Shown: piece by piece, positions 1 to 15,735 of the stretch
Position numbering within the stretch: the first letter of the stretch is position 1
Layout: each line of letters begins with the position of its first letter
Source of the DNA: Neocallimastix lanati (nom. inval.)
Lineage: Eukaryota > Neocallimastigomycota > Neocallimastigomycetes > Neocallimastigales > Neocallimastigaceae
Reading direction: 5' to 3'
Assembly (NCBI GenBank): GCA_016946835.1
Contig: JACVTC010000027.1
Span: 226,001 to 290,000, forward strand
Length of the DNA: 64,000 bases
Notes under the pieces: model-generated
Database searches by the model: none
Seen by the model: only the letters and a program-made list of their open reading frames with translations
Told to the model about the DNA's origin: nothing
Position numbers and translations under genes: made by a program

Positions 1-130
<130 letters not shown>

Positions 131-212
131 TAAGGAAATATTAATTATAAATAAATATTAAAATAAAATTAAAAAAAAAAGAATTTCTTTTTTTTTTTTA
201 AATAAAACTAAC

Positions 213-464
213 CAAGTTTTCAATACATAATTCAATTGAACAATACTTTGAAAATTCATTACATAATTCTGGATTATCTAGTACAAATTTTAAACTATCC
301 ATACTTTTATTAAGGTTTTCTTGTAAATAAACCATATTTAACATTCTGTAAACCTAATTAAAAAAAAAATAGAAAAGAAAGATGAAAGAAAGATGAAAGA
401 AGAATATATATATATAATAAAATAATATAATAAAATATATTATTATTTTAATATATAAGATATC

Positions 465-500
<36 letters not shown>

Positions 501-1864
501 TTTTATATTATTTCAGGTATATTGATACTTACTGGTCCACCAATAAATAAAACATGAACATAAATAACAAAGATACTTAAAATCCTATAATAAGTATTAT
601 TAAAAATAAAATAAATAAAATAAAATAATATAAATAAAAAAAAAAAAATTTTTTTTTTTTAATGTTGATTTTTAATCATTTTTTATATATATCATAATAA
701 AGTATAATAATAATAATAATAATAATAATTAAATAATAATAATAATAATTTTCTTTTTATTTACATTTCTCTTGTAACAAAGAAGAATTTAAAGTGAAGG
801 GTGGGAGAGTAAGAGAATCCGAGATAAAGAATGAAAAGGAATAAACCAAAAAGTAAATAAAAAATCATTTTTTTTGAAACTTTAACTTTTCTATTTCTTA
901 AATAAAGAATTCTACAATAGATAATGGTGGAAAAAATGGTTGAACCATATAAAATAACATAGAGAGGTATAAATTCCCAGGGACTAATTTTATTAATAGT
1001 CAAATATAATAATTATTATGAAGATGATAAAATATATTCATTAGTATTAATATTAAAAAATATTATAATTTTTTATTGAAAATATATATATATATATATA
1101 TATAAATTGTATCTATTTATTAGTAATAATTATTTTATTTTATTTTATCATTTTTCTTTTTTTTTTTTTTTTTTCTATAAAAAAGTAAAAAAAAAAAAAA
1201 AAAAAAAAATAAAAAATAAAAAATATATATATATTCATAAAAGTATTTATTTTTTTTACCCATGATTACAGTAGCCATAATCATCTGTATTAATTCTATA
1301 AAATAGACTTTTACTTTGAGCTATGTAAGCATAGATAACACATAAAACAGTAATAAAATATATTACAATTAAAATATTTCTTTCCGTAATATGCTTCATA
1401 AATGGTAAATCTCTTGGAATTGAAGAAAAACTTATTCTGGAACTACTACTATTATCTCTTAATGCCTCAGAATTGATGTTATTCAAATCACTTTTTAAAA
1501 ATAAATCATTAAATTTTCCACTGCTATTAATTTTTTCTTTTTTTAATGTATTAATATATTCAGTATAAAGTAATAACATTTTTCCTAATACTCCAAGAAA
1601 AAGTAATGGTGCTCCAAGTGCAATAGATATAAATAAGTCGAAACAATGAATTCTTAATATATAAGCCTTTAGATTTTTATTATAAATATATATTATATAT
1701 TATATATTATATATTATATATTATATTTTTCATTTTTTGTTTATGAATAGGAATAATATATTAAAAAAAATAAATATATAAAAATGAAAATATATATATA
1801 TATTTATCAATTAATAAAAACTGATAAAATCGAAATTATATTAATAAATTAATAAAATACTTTT

Positions 1865-1898
<34 letters not shown>

Positions 1899-2272
1899 TA
1901 AAGTATTTTTATTATTATATATATCTATATATTTATTTAATCATATCAAAGAAATACTATATATTGAGATAAGAAACCTACCTGAAGAATACAATTTACA
2001 AAAACTAAAAAAAATTCACCTGCAAGAATGGTGTAAGCTAAACTTTTTTTATATCCCTTCGAGCATTGATATTTTCCATGAATGATAAGAGTTATTGCTA
2101 GAAAAAAAAAGGAAAGAAAACCAAAAATATTTAAAAGATAACTTCTTGGTTTATTAGGTTCATGTTGCTTTAAAAGTATTTCAGGATTAACAAAATATGG
2201 TTTTAATTGTTCAATAGTATATTGCTTATTAAAGCACCATTCATTCCTATCCGATGATTCATTATTACACAT
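213..2272 (-). CDS. Seven-transmembrane receptor with C-terminal RGS domain (3' partial)
   Basis: Likely a plasma-membrane G-protein-coupled receptor that carries its own RGS domain, the module that speeds GTP hydrolysis by G-alpha. I read five exons on the minus strand: 1982-2272, 1260-1666, 765-983, 533-584 and 213-353. All introns are GT-AG and all phases agree (370 codons so far). Hydrophobic segments lie near residues 45-64, 77-96, 100-130, 185-205, 233-258, 270-292 and 307-325, so seven in all. The last exon reads LDNPELCNEFSKYC then IELCIENL, matching the start of RGS domains (F-x-x-F/Y and the E-N-L motif). The gene continues beyond the left edge after a GTTAGT donor. The architecture resembles fungal GprK-type 7TM-RGS proteins. 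The start ATG at 2272 is the first in the open frame; no signal peptide is visible. The 7TM call is firm, the RGS call rests on about 47 residues. Confidence 0.72.
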
Positions 2273-5200
2273 TTTCTATAAGAAAGTATTATTTTTTTTT
2301 TTTTAAAAAAAAAAGGAGAAAAACAAAAACAAAACAAAAAAAAAAAAAAAAAAAAAAAAAAAACTATATTATACAGATAAATAAATTATTTTTAAAGAAC
2401 TATAAATAGAATTCCTTGTATATTAAAAAAAAATTTTTTTTATTATTTGTATTACCTAATTAGATAAATTTATTTACTTCTAAAATAGTAACTTTAAAAA
2501 ACAAATATGTATTTGAATAAAAATGATAGATTAAGAAAGAAAAATACTTTTGAATTAAAATATTTGTTATTATATAGTTTATGTAAATATATAATTATTC
2601 TTGTTATCAAATATATGATAGTATTATGATTGATTTGGTAATATATATATTATCTACTTGTTATAGATTTACTAATATATTTTATTATTTTTTGATACCG
2701 TTGAATTTTTTTCTTTTTTTATTTTAAAAAAAAATTTTTTTTTACAAAATTATATTTTAATACTAATATATTAATCTTTTAAGATATGTATATATACAAA
2801 ATATATATATATATATATATTTATTATACTTTAAAATTCGTTTAATTTTTTTCAGGAAGAAATAATTATTATGATTGATAATTGTTGAGTCAGAAAAAAA
2901 AATTTTTTTTTTTTTTTTTTTTTTTCAAAATTATTTATTATTTAATACTAATATATTTATATATTTAAAATTTATAATACTAATATATTTCAAAATTATA
3001 AATTTTATTCTAACAATTTTTTTTTTTTTTTAAAAAAAAAAAATTTTAAAAGAAAAAAAAAATTACAAAAATATTAATCTAATTTCAATATGTTTTTTAA
3101 TGTTGTTGTTTTTCTTTATTATTATTATTATTATTACTTTATAATAATATCAAGTAAAATATATTTGTAATTGACTAATAATATTTTTTGATAATATACT
3201 TTTAATTACAAATTATAAATTATAAAAAAATTAACAACAACAACAAAAAAAAAAAAAGGCTGTCAATAGACTGTTCAATTATGCATATTAACTCTATAAA
3301 AATAATTTATAACTTATTTTACATTGTCAAAATTGAAATAATAAAAAAAATAAAAAATTTAAATAAAATAAATGAAAAATTTATTTCTATTTATATGTAA
3401 AAAAAAAAAAAAGTTTATATATGTTAAGAATATATTTATTTTAAAATTAAATGGAATATATTGAATAGTGATTGAATGGTTACCAATGTACTCTTATATA
3501 TTATATTATATATGAATTTCTATATTTGTATATATAATTATACTCTATCTATTTAATTTTTTTTATTATTATCAAATATGAAATTATTAAAATTTCCAAA
3601 TAAGAGAATAGCTTTTTTCATCCATATAAATTAAAATAAAAGATATATTATTATATATTAAAGTTATATAATAAAGTAAATATGAATTAATTTACTTTTG
3701 AAAATATTTAATTATATCAATTTATTTAAATAGACATATATTATTTAATAACTAATATATGCGCCAGTATATTAGTATTTGATATGTTTTTTTTTTTTTT
3801 TATTTACATCTACTTTAAAATTAAAATAAAGAATAAAGAATAAAATTTCTATCAAACCCTTGATTATATTCAATTTTAATTAATAATTAAATCATTAAAT
3901 CATTATTAAATAATTGAATAATAATAATAATAGTAAGAGCATTTATAATAAATAATTGAATAATTGAATAATTGAATAATTGAATAATTGAATAATTGAA
4001 TAATTGAATAATAATAAATAATTAATATTATAAATAATATTGAAAAGATTATACTGTTCTTTATAATAATGATAATAATGGCTATATAAATATAAAAAGA
4101 TTATCAAATTACAAATTTTAATCATTACTATTGATTAATAATAATTTTTAATAGTAATTAATAACATATTTTCATATAAAATTACGAAATTCAACCAAAA
4201 AAAAAAAATCATTAGACTAATATGCAGAAAAAAAAATTTATATTATATATAGTTTAAATCTTTATTTAAAAAAAACTTCAATAATAATGATTATATTTAA
4301 AGTATAGTTGGTCTAACCAAATGTTATCATTATTAGATTGATGAATGAAATTCTCTGAAAAAATAAAAATAAAAATAAAAATAATTACATAATTTATTAT
4401 TAATTATTAGTTTCTTTTGATAGTTATTATTTCATACAATAAATGCTTTTGTTAGAAAAAAAATTAAATAAACAGTAATAACATATTAACATAGTATAAA
4501 GAAAACAAAAAAATGAAAAATAAAAAAGGAGAAAAAAGGTCAATACAATAATGAAATTGAAAATAAAAATAAAAAGATTTATATATAAAAAGATTTATTA
4601 TATAAAAAGATTTATATATAAAAAGATTTATTATATAAAAAGATTTATATATAAAAAGATTTATTATATAAAAAGATTTATTATATAAAAAGATTTATTA
4701 TATAAAAAGATTTCTTTTCATTTTTTATTTATTTTCTTTTCTTTTATTTTTTTATTTTATTTAATTATTTTTAAAGTTTTATATTTTATGCACATTTTAT
4801 TGGTTAATTTTTTTATCTCTATTAAAAACAAAGTTTAATATTAAATAAAATGGAAACTATAAAATTTTACATTTTATTATATGAAGCCATTACATTTTAA
4901 TATGACATACTATTAATTTTTATAATATATTAGAGTGTATAGGCAATAAATATAAAAAAGTCTCCAAAATATTTCAAAAAAAGATTTCAATTCATTGGAA
5001 TATATTCATTTGAATATTTCAATTGAATATATTAATAGTTGATAATATTAAAAAAAGTTTAATAAATATAAAAATTTCAAAATGATCGATTGATTAAAAT
5101 AAAAATAAAATAAAAATAAAATAAAATAAAAAAAAAACTAAATTAAATTAAATTCAATATTTGAAAAAAATGTTTTTATTTAAACCTTTTAAAAAAAAAA

Positions 5201-8200
5201 AATATATATATATATATATATAAAATATGGGAGAGTATCATTGGAAAAAATAATAATAAATTAGTTTAAAATGGAATAAAGATATAAAGATATAAAGATA
5301 TAAGGATTAGATTAGTTTATAGAGTTAAAATAGTTATTAAATTAGTATAAATATTTTATTATATATATATATATATATATATTTAGCTTCTACTACTATC
5401 TATTATTTATTTATTCTATTAAATGTTACTCTTTATATTAATTTAACCTTAAAAAAAATTATTAGTATAATTAATTAATTACATCCGGCAGTTAATATTT
5501 TACTAATAATTTATTAGTAACTAGCTAGTAATAATACATTATTGAAATAATTTTATAATGTATTCATAATAATAATTGAAAGGTAAAAATAGGCAACTAA
5601 GAATAATAATATATTGTTTTCATTTAACATTTAATATTGAATACACATATAAAGTGACATATACTTTGAAAAAAAGGATGCATACGTATTATATATAATT
5701 ATTGATATTATTATTATAACAAACTATTTTATACATTTTTATACTAGTAAAAGTAAAAATTATTACAATTATCACTCTCCGAAGGGAAATATTAATAAAA
5801 GTTTTAATAAAAAACTAATCAATTGACTTAAAATATATATTGAAAAAAGTATAATTGTATAAAAAGATAGTTGAAAAGATATTTTTTTTTGTAAAATATA
5901 TATAAATATATAATGGACAACTAATAAGTTGACTATAATTTTTATTAAGATACTTAAAATATATTTCTATCATTATTAACTTTATAAAATAATCCTATTA
6001 ATAATTTATTCACTTATTACATTATATATTACTTTTTATACTTATTATTTATTATTAAAGATTATAAAGTAATGCTTCCATAATTAATTTGATTCATGTT
6101 TAATTCCTTCCCTTTTTTTTTTTTTTAATGGCTTTTAAATCAATAAATATATATTCAATACATTTAATATTAAATGATGCTTATATATTTAATGATCCTA
6201 TAATAAATATATTAATGTGATTTTATTAGAATATAATAGAAAAAAAAACAAAAACAAAATATGATGAAGTAAAATAATAATAATAAATAATAATAATAAT
6301 AATAATAATATATTATTACTATAAAAAACAGCTATATCATTTTTATCTAATAATAATATCTTTAATTATTATATATCAAAATATCATATGAAAAAAAAAT
6401 ATATATATATATATATATATTTTAAATGGCAATTAAATAAATAAATTTTCTTTAGTCTTCAAAACATTACAAGTCCCTTTTTTTTTTCTCTCTATTAATA
6501 AAGTTTTAAACTTAAATAAACAATATATATAATATAATAAAAAAATAATAAAATCTAATAAAATTATTATAATATTATTTATTAAATATTTAATGAATTT
6601 TAAAATGTCTTTTTACATATAAAACTTTTATTTTTTATATAAAGAAAAGAAGGTTGTCCGATTTAATTAAATTTTTATTAATTTTTCTTTTTTTTAATAA
6701 AAAAAAAAGGTTGTTTGTTTATAATTATTATTTATTTAAATTTTTTAAAAAAAATAATAAAAATTAATATAAAATAAATAAATAAATAATATTTAATATA
6801 ATTTTGGAGACTAATTTATTATATAGTTTTTCCATTAATTAGAAATTTTAGTCTTATTTATTGTTACCTCTATTATTATATATATCAGCATTTATAATTA
6901 ATAGTATATTAATTAGCCCATATACATATATTAATAATATAAAAAAAAAAAAAAAATATTAAAAAATATCAAATCTATCTAACATTCCATATATTAATTT
7001 TCTTTTAATAAATATTTTAAATAAATTGCAATATATAACGAAAAACACAAGTTTTGAATACTCTGAATATAAAATAATTTCTGGGTAAATAAATTCTTTA
7101 TAAATAAATAAATAAATAAATAAATAAATGAATGAATAAAAGTGTATTGATTAAGATATAATAAATAATAAATAATTAAATAATATAAAATTATAATATG
7201 TACTAATTATAACCTCAATCTTAAATAATAATGAATAGGGAAATAAAAAAGAATAATCACAATTTTTAATGACATAATATTAATAAAATTCAGGTTTATA
7301 AAAGTTGAACATTTCAGTTGTGCTGTAATAAATAATAATATAAGGTGAAAAATATTATATTTTGCTTTAAAACCATTTTTATTTTTAAATATACTACATA
7401 TATTCTGTGAATTCTTAAATATGTACAATTGATAACTAAATTTTATTTGATTTTATTTTATTCAATCTGTATTTTATATTCATATTCTACGGTTTATTTT
7501 ATTTTATTTTATTGTACTCCTTAATTAACTATAAAGAGAAATATGTTAGTTTAAATAAAAATAAAAATAATAATTAAATAAATAATTAATAATAAATAAT
7601 AAATAATAAATAATAAATAATAAATAATAAATAATAAATAATAAATAATAAATAATAAATAATAATTAATAAATAATAAATATTTGAATAATTGAATAAT
7701 AAATAATAAGAGAGTTAATTTTTATATTGAAATGAATACATAAATTTTCCACAGAATATTTTAATAATTAATTTATAAACCATATAACGAAAATATATTA
7801 AAAAAACTTTGTGACACTTATGTTTTTATTTTTTTTATTTTAATATAAAAAAATAAACCTATATAAAAATAAATTGTATTTGTAATTTATGATAAAGAAC
7901 AATAATATACGTAAAATAATTTAAAAGCCATTCAATTCAAATATATTATGAAATAAAAGTAAATTTAATTATAAAAATATTTTAATTTAAAATTTTTTTT
8001 TTTTAATATTAAAAATATTATTATAAAATAAATATATAAATATTTTATAATAAATAATAAATATAAACTATTTTATAATAAATATTTTATAATAAATAAT
8101 AAATATAAACTATTTTATAATAAATATTATATATTAAATAATAAATATTAACTATTAGATATTAGATATTAACTATTGAATAATTAATAATTAATAATTA

Positions 8201-9290
8201 ATAATTAATAATAAATAATAACTAATTAATAGCAAATAATTAAAGGGCAGCAATATTATATATTTTTATTAATAAATTAATAACATAGTTTTAAATATTA
8301 TTAAAATATGTTATTCTATAAAGAGATATAAAGAAATATCTTTTATAAAACTATAAATACATAAAAGTATATATTTTTATGCATAAAAATTAGAAATGAC
8401 TTCTGTTACTCTATAAAAAAAAAGCGATAATAGATTCAATTAAATTTTTTATTATAGTAAAATTATATATTTTTTTTTCTTAAAAAAAAAAAAAAGCATT
8501 ATCATTTGTTATGCAAATAATAATTTATTCTTAAATATTAATCTACCATCATTATTTTTAAAAGTGTAATTTAAAGATATAAATAAAATATTGATATGTA
8601 TTATATATGTATATATATGAAACTAATTAAGTATTTAAATATATATATATATATATTCTAATAGGATAAAATTTTAAATTTCGTATTATTAAAACATTTA
8701 TTATATATTTTTAATACAAAAAAATAAAATAAATAAAAATTAAAATAAAAATATCATGATAATAATAATAATCAATATTCTATATATTATGGATTATAAT
8801 CTTTTCTTATATTTCAATATACCTTTTTTTTTTAAATAAAAAAAATGATAGTAATATTTAAATATTGTATATTTTCATATTATATATAAGAATTTTAAAA
8901 AAAAAAAAAATATTATGATTCCTTTATATTATCTAAAATTGTAAAATTATTATTTCAATGTATATATTAATTTATATAAATCTCTATAATATAAATGTTG
9001 AAACAATCTACTAAATAATATGATTAAAAGTTTCTCAAGAGATAAATGGTTAAAGAAATACAAAAATTAAAAAATAAAAATAAAAATAAAAATAAAAAAT
9101 AAAATAAAAAATAAAAAATAAAATAAAAAATATAATAAAAATAAAAAATAAAATAAAAAATAAAAAATAAAATAAAAAATAAAAAATAAAATAAAAAATA
9201 AAAAATAAAATAAAAAATAAAATAAAAATAAAAAATAAGGTTTTAGATCTACTTTTTTATTGGAGAAAAAAAATTTTTTTATATATATTT
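2273..9290. other. AT desert with short tandem repeats, no gene seen
   Basis: About 7 kb of A/T-rich sequence with frequent stops on both strands. It holds simple repeats: an octamer/decamer array of TTGAATAA type at about 3949-4012, a run of AAAAAGATTTAT units at 4570-4712, AATAAT/ATAAAT arrays at 7570-7680, a duplicated unit at 8030-8150 and an A4-6T array at 9070-9237. One isolated copy of the dispersed minisatellite core lies at about 7455-7515. The short hydrophobic frames here are repeat translations. Confidence 0.7.
4570..4712. repeat. Tandem repeat, AAAAAGATTTAT(TA)-type unit
   Basis: About nine copies of a 15-17 bp unit alternating between two variants (ATATATAAAAAGATTT and ATTATATAAAAAGATTT). 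No coding potential. Confidence 0.85.
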
Positions 9291-9317
9291 TATTAGAATT
9301 ATCACTTCAAATTAATA

Positions 9318-9768
9318 AAAAAAAAACATAGACTTGCACATATGGGTACCCATCTCCCATATGGCCATACAGTTATTAATTAACTGTAAGGTGATGAGTT
9401 ATTGGCATACTGTATCAGCTTCGCCGCTCTCAATCGTCGTTACACACTGCCCGGAGATGCATTCCAAACGTTCCTACATATATCTCTAATGACCACGAGC
9501 ATCAGAACGGAACCATTAACTCCTCCCTAGTGGGTGTAATCATTGGCGATTGGAAATTTTACAATCATCAAGGTCTATGCTTCAATTCAAAGCGTAGTAT
9601 CAGGGATGGGTGAAATAATCATTTGAGGGAAAGCCTTATGGACATCACGTGTGGTCTCATGATATCCCAGGATAGAAACCTCATCCGATTATTTGGTGCC
9701 ATGCCGAGGATTCGAACCCCGCCCTCTACAGTGACCTGTATCGTCCTAACCGACTGGACCAACATGGC
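9318..9768 (-). mobile_element. tRNA-derived SINE nested in the Copia LTR
   Basis: A 451-bp block, far richer in G+C than its surroundings, flanked by a 15-bp target duplication (CACTTCAAATTAATA at 9303-9317 and 9769-9783). In minus sense it starts at 9768 with a tRNA-like head (9768-9694). The head has a 7-bp acceptor stem (GCCATGT with GCATGGC), a D stem GTCC/GGAC, a T arm, a discriminator A and CCA. The anticodon arm is degenerate. The polymerase III boxes read TGGTCCAGTCGG (A) and GGTTCGAATCC (B). The body shows no open frame. The 3' end finishes in about nine T in the sense strand, not in poly(A). That resembles a polymerase III terminator carried into the copy. Confidence 0.88.
9694..9768 (-). 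promoter_or_regulatory. Internal polymerase III promoter (tRNA-like A and B boxes) of the SINE
   Basis: The A box lies at about 9750-9761 and the B box at about 9707-9717 in minus sense; the B box matches the eukaryotic consensus GGTTCGANTCC exactly. This is not a functional tRNA, because the anticodon arm cannot form a normal 5-bp stem with a 7-nt loop. Confidence 0.85.
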
Positions 9769-10110
9769 CACTTCAAATTAATATTTTTATTATTTATTTA
9801 TAATTATAGTTAACTACTTTTTTTAATAATTATTTTTAATATTTTTTTTTATATATTTTTACTACATAAATTTTAATTATATCACAATTTTATTTTATGT
9901 GTTATTACATAGATGTTTTATGTACGCCATTCATGCGCCATATTACAATTTATATAGTAATTGATATCTTAATAATTTATAATATTTATACATAAAATTT
10001 ATATATGTTATTTTGTTTAATAACAAGAATAATATTCATATATTAAACTTTATATCTAACATTCTCCCTAAAGTTTAATATTCTTTAAATAAAAAATTTA
10101 TTATTTTTAA

Positions 10111-10425
10111 TTACTAAAGCTAGAAAGAATGTTGTTTCTAAATTTACTCATTAGAGTAGAATTAAGATATTTAGTAAAACCATCAGCTATATTATGTTCT
10201 GATTTAATATAATTTAATTTTATTTTACCTTCTCGAACTAGTTCTCTAATTTTATGGTATTTTAAATCAATGTGCTTTGACTTTAAATTTATAGTTTCAT
10301 TTTCGCAATTATAAATTGCAGCTTTATTATCCGAATTAATTGTTATATTATTTATATTTACATTTAGTTCTTTAAATAAATTTTTATACCATAAACATTG
10401 ACGTGCACACTCATGTATCCCTTAG
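10111..10425 (-). pseudogene. Copia RNase H C-terminal fragment
   Basis: Minus-strand frame of about 100 residues ending in TAA at 10111-10113. It shows the hallmarks of the Copia RNase H end: INSDNKAAI (catalytic Asp region), KSKHIDLKYHKIRELV and HNIADGFTKYL. The frame starts abruptly after a stop near 10425, where the upstream protease reading lies in another frame, so the join is the internal deletion breakpoint. RNase H would normally remove the RNA strand during reverse transcription; without reverse transcriptase this piece has no independent role. Confidence 0.9.
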
Positions 10426-11662
10426 TAAGTATGTTTACATCATTTATCATATGATACGATGCATCAGAATCCAGTGTCCAGCATTGTACGCTATTGTTAT
10501 TGAAATCTTCATCTATGTTATTTTGTATATTGTCAACAGTATAGTATAGTATTGATAATTGTGTTGCAATATACCTTGTTTATCTATAAATATATACATT
10601 TGTTTCTATTGAATTTTTGATCCCCTTGTTTACTTTTGTTATTATTCAGGACTATGGCTAAATTATTTTGATTCTCTTCATTATTATTGTAATCGGCTAT
10701 AAATGCCTCTGAATAAGAATCATCATATCCCTTATCTTCTGCATTATTAGCTTAGTATCTCCTTCTTTTGTTGTATCATTTGTTGTGATTAGGAGATTGG
10801 TGTTCCTTTTTTATTTATATATTTACTTTTACTTTTCCTTGCTATTTGTTTATCAGGACAATATTTTGCGATATGTCCTCTTTTATTGCATTTATAACAA
10901 ATAACATTATTAAGTTTATTTGTTCTGTTGATACTATTATATTATTTAAAGTTATTATTTTTATTATAGTTGTATGGTGCCATACCTTGTGTTTTCTTGA
11001 TTTCTTTATCTTTCATTTGCTTTAATCTTGGTACGGATTTTATCATATAGGAGCAACCCTTATCCCAGTCATCTTGATATTCCATCATATTTGACTTAGA
11101 TTGAATATCATCAGGTAAGGCAGACCATAAATAATCAAATTTTTCATCTGAGGATGGTTCTGCATTCAATTCCTTTAATTTATTGAATTTATTTATCATA
11201 TTTGAAAGAAATAAATTGAAATCTTCATTTCTATCGCATTTCATCTAATTCATTTTTTACTTCTGTCCTCAATGCATTGTTACTTTTCTTAAAACTAATT
11301 TTAATATTATTCCAAATATCGTAAGAAGACTTTTTCTCAAAGCCAACCTTCTTAAGTAATTCATCAGATATGTTCTCGCTAATTAAGCTATTTGGCTTTG
11401 CAGTCTTCTTGTAATATTTATCACTGGTTCCAATTACCTTAATCAGTCCTTCCTCGTACTCGGAATCAGTTTTCTTAAACTTAGGAAGCATATCTTTCTC
11501 AATACATTCCTCGAGACCATTTATGATAAATAACAGGTTCATTTTAATTGCCCAAACATCATAGTAGTCACAATCAATTTCCAGCTTCTTGAATGTGCCA
11601 TTTGAATTGTGTGTTATGAATTTATCAATTTTGAAGTTTGACATTTTAAAACGAAATTTCAA
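10426..11662 (-). pseudogene. Copia gag with CCHC knuckle and protease remnant, frame-broken
   Basis: Gag starts at ATG 11662 (MSNFKIDKFITHNSNGTFKK). It reads 143 codons to a stop at 11231, then continues one frame over from about 11244 to 10942, where an in-frame TAA follows NNNFK. The same frame goes on through a zinc knuckle at about 10905-10864 (C-YK-C-NKRG-H-IAKY-C, the retroviral CX2CX4HX4C spacing). Further stops precede a protease start at about 10486-10447, reading CWTLDSDASYHM. The active-site triad is D-S-D rather than D-S/T-G, so the protease is dead. One frameshift and several stops mark a defective copy. Gag would normally package element RNA. Confidence 0.87.
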
Positions 11663-11769
11663 AAAAAATTAAAACTTGTAATTCTTAAAAAATAATTAAA
11701 TATACTAATTTTGTTATTTTGAATATACTGTAAAAAATATTTTTAAAGCTCAAACTGAGACTCTTAATC

Positions 11770-12105
11770 TATTAGAATTAACACTTCAAATTTCGTAATT
11801 TCAAATTTTATTTATTATTTTATTAATATTTTTATTATTTATATATAATTATAGTTAACTACTTTTTAATAATTATTTTTAATATTTTTTTTATATATAT
11901 TTTTACTACATAAATTTTAATTATATCACAATTTTATTTTATGTGTTATTACATAAATGTTTTATGTACGTCATACATGCGCTATATTACAATTTATATA
12001 ATAGTTGATATCTTAATAATTTATAATATTTATACATAAAATTTATATATGTTATTTTATTTAATAACAAGAATAATATTCATATATCATACTTTATTTC
12101 TAACA
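11770..12105 (-). repeat. Copia 5' LTR
   Basis: A 336-bp direct repeat of the LTR at 9291-10061 without the SINE. It carries the element promoter region in minus sense. The sequence just inside it (GATTAAGAGTCTCAG, minus sense) is where a primer-binding site should lie, but I could not match it to a tRNA 3' end. Confidence 0.88.
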
Positions 12106-14924
<2,819 letters not shown>

Positions 14925-15029
14925 TATAGATGTACTAAATATATAACTTTAAATAAATGTAAAATTTTCCATTATTTTAAACGATAAAAAGGAAATTTTT
15001 AAAATATAAAAGTTGACATAATCATCTTG

Positions 15030-15068
<39 letters not shown>

Positions 15069-15328
15069 TGATGATACATCTACATCAATATCAATTGCAA
15101 AACATAAAATTAAAAGATGAAATTAAAAAAAAAGTTCAATTCTTTTGGGTATAAAACAAAAAACGTATATTTAATGAAGTATGTCCTGAATATAAAAACA
15201 ATTAAATCTCAAATACCAAGAGATATAAATAAACAACTACCTCCTAATGGAACAAAAGTTCGATGAAAATTTCTGATGAATCAAAATATTATAAAAAACC
15301 ATAAGAAATAAGAATTTTTTATGATATT

Positions 15329-15361
<33 letters not shown>

Positions 15362-15580
15362 CAAATTTAATATTCTTCCAATCCCCATTTCAAGAAAAAA
15401 ATTTTTATATATGAAATATAATTGAAGGTATATTTGTAGATGGTACTTTTTTTTTTTTTTTTTTTTTTTTATTATTATTTCACCTAAATTTAATTATTAA
15501 ATTTTCACTACTAGAACTTTTATTAAAGGTTTAAAATAGTTTTTTTTTTTTTTTTTTTTATACTACTTCTTTTTCATTAT
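14925..15580 (+). pseudogene. Dead MULE transposase with homopolymer expansions
   Basis: The plus strand aligns, through many frame changes, with residues about 43-220 of the intact MULE transposase at 47425-48858. Recognisable stretches in order are SIILNDKKEIFK, HNHLE, IAKHKIKDEIKK, NEVCPEYKN, PRDINKQLPPN, NSNLIFFQSPFQEK, GIFVDGT (first catalytic Asp), SPKFNY then IFTTRTFIKGL, and YTTSFS. Four places where the intact gene has a short A or T run now hold 19-36 identical bases, each breaking the frame. Homology ends near 15580, where a different repeat begins. It would have encoded the DDE recombinase of a Mutator-like DNA transposon. Confidence 0.87.
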
Positions 15581-15735
15581 GGTTTATAATTTTATTAATA
15601 TATTTTATGATAAAGAGTTACTAGTACTTCAATTATTCTAAATTAAATGCTTTTATTTTAGTACATTGTGGCTTTTACATTATATATATTATAATATGTT
15701 CTAATACATTTGAAGCTTATTTTTTATATATTTCA
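15580..15735. repeat. Direct repeat, copy 1 (partner at 17085-17240)
   Basis: Shares long stretches with 17085-17240, including TACATTGTGGCTT and ATACATTTGAAGCTTATTTT. Copy 1 has an extra segment of about 20 bp. The pair brackets about 1.35 kb of unexplained sequence and could be the ends of an unrecognised element. Confidence 0.7.

Larger units (their letters stand above)
9291..10061 (-). repeat. Copia 3' LTR, split by a SINE
   Basis: Matches 11770-12105 along its length except for the 9318-9783 insertion and a roughly 30-bp indel near the end. Without the insertion it is about 305 bp. Confidence 0.88.
9291..12105 (-). mobile_element. Internally deleted Ty1/Copia LTR retrotransposon
   Basis: Two direct repeats flank a decayed gag-pol. 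In minus sense each LTR begins TGTTAGA and ends TTCTAATA. Both outer flanks read TATTT, a 5-bp target duplication. A purine-rich stretch (TTTAGGGAGAA) precedes the 3' LTR at 10062-10073, as expected for a polypurine tract. Inside, reading minus: gag (11662 to about 10830), a protease fragment (about 10486-10447), then directly the C-terminal RNase H (about 10424-10111). Integrase and nearly all of reverse transcriptase are missing, so the copy cannot move by itself. The 3' LTR was later hit by a SINE. The element is identified from LTR structure plus RNase H and zinc-knuckle motifs. Confidence 0.9.

Noticed and set aside
9694-9768. Functional tRNA gene
   Set aside because: Acceptor, D and T arms are good, but the anticodon arm is not a normal stem-loop and the element has SINE duplications and body.
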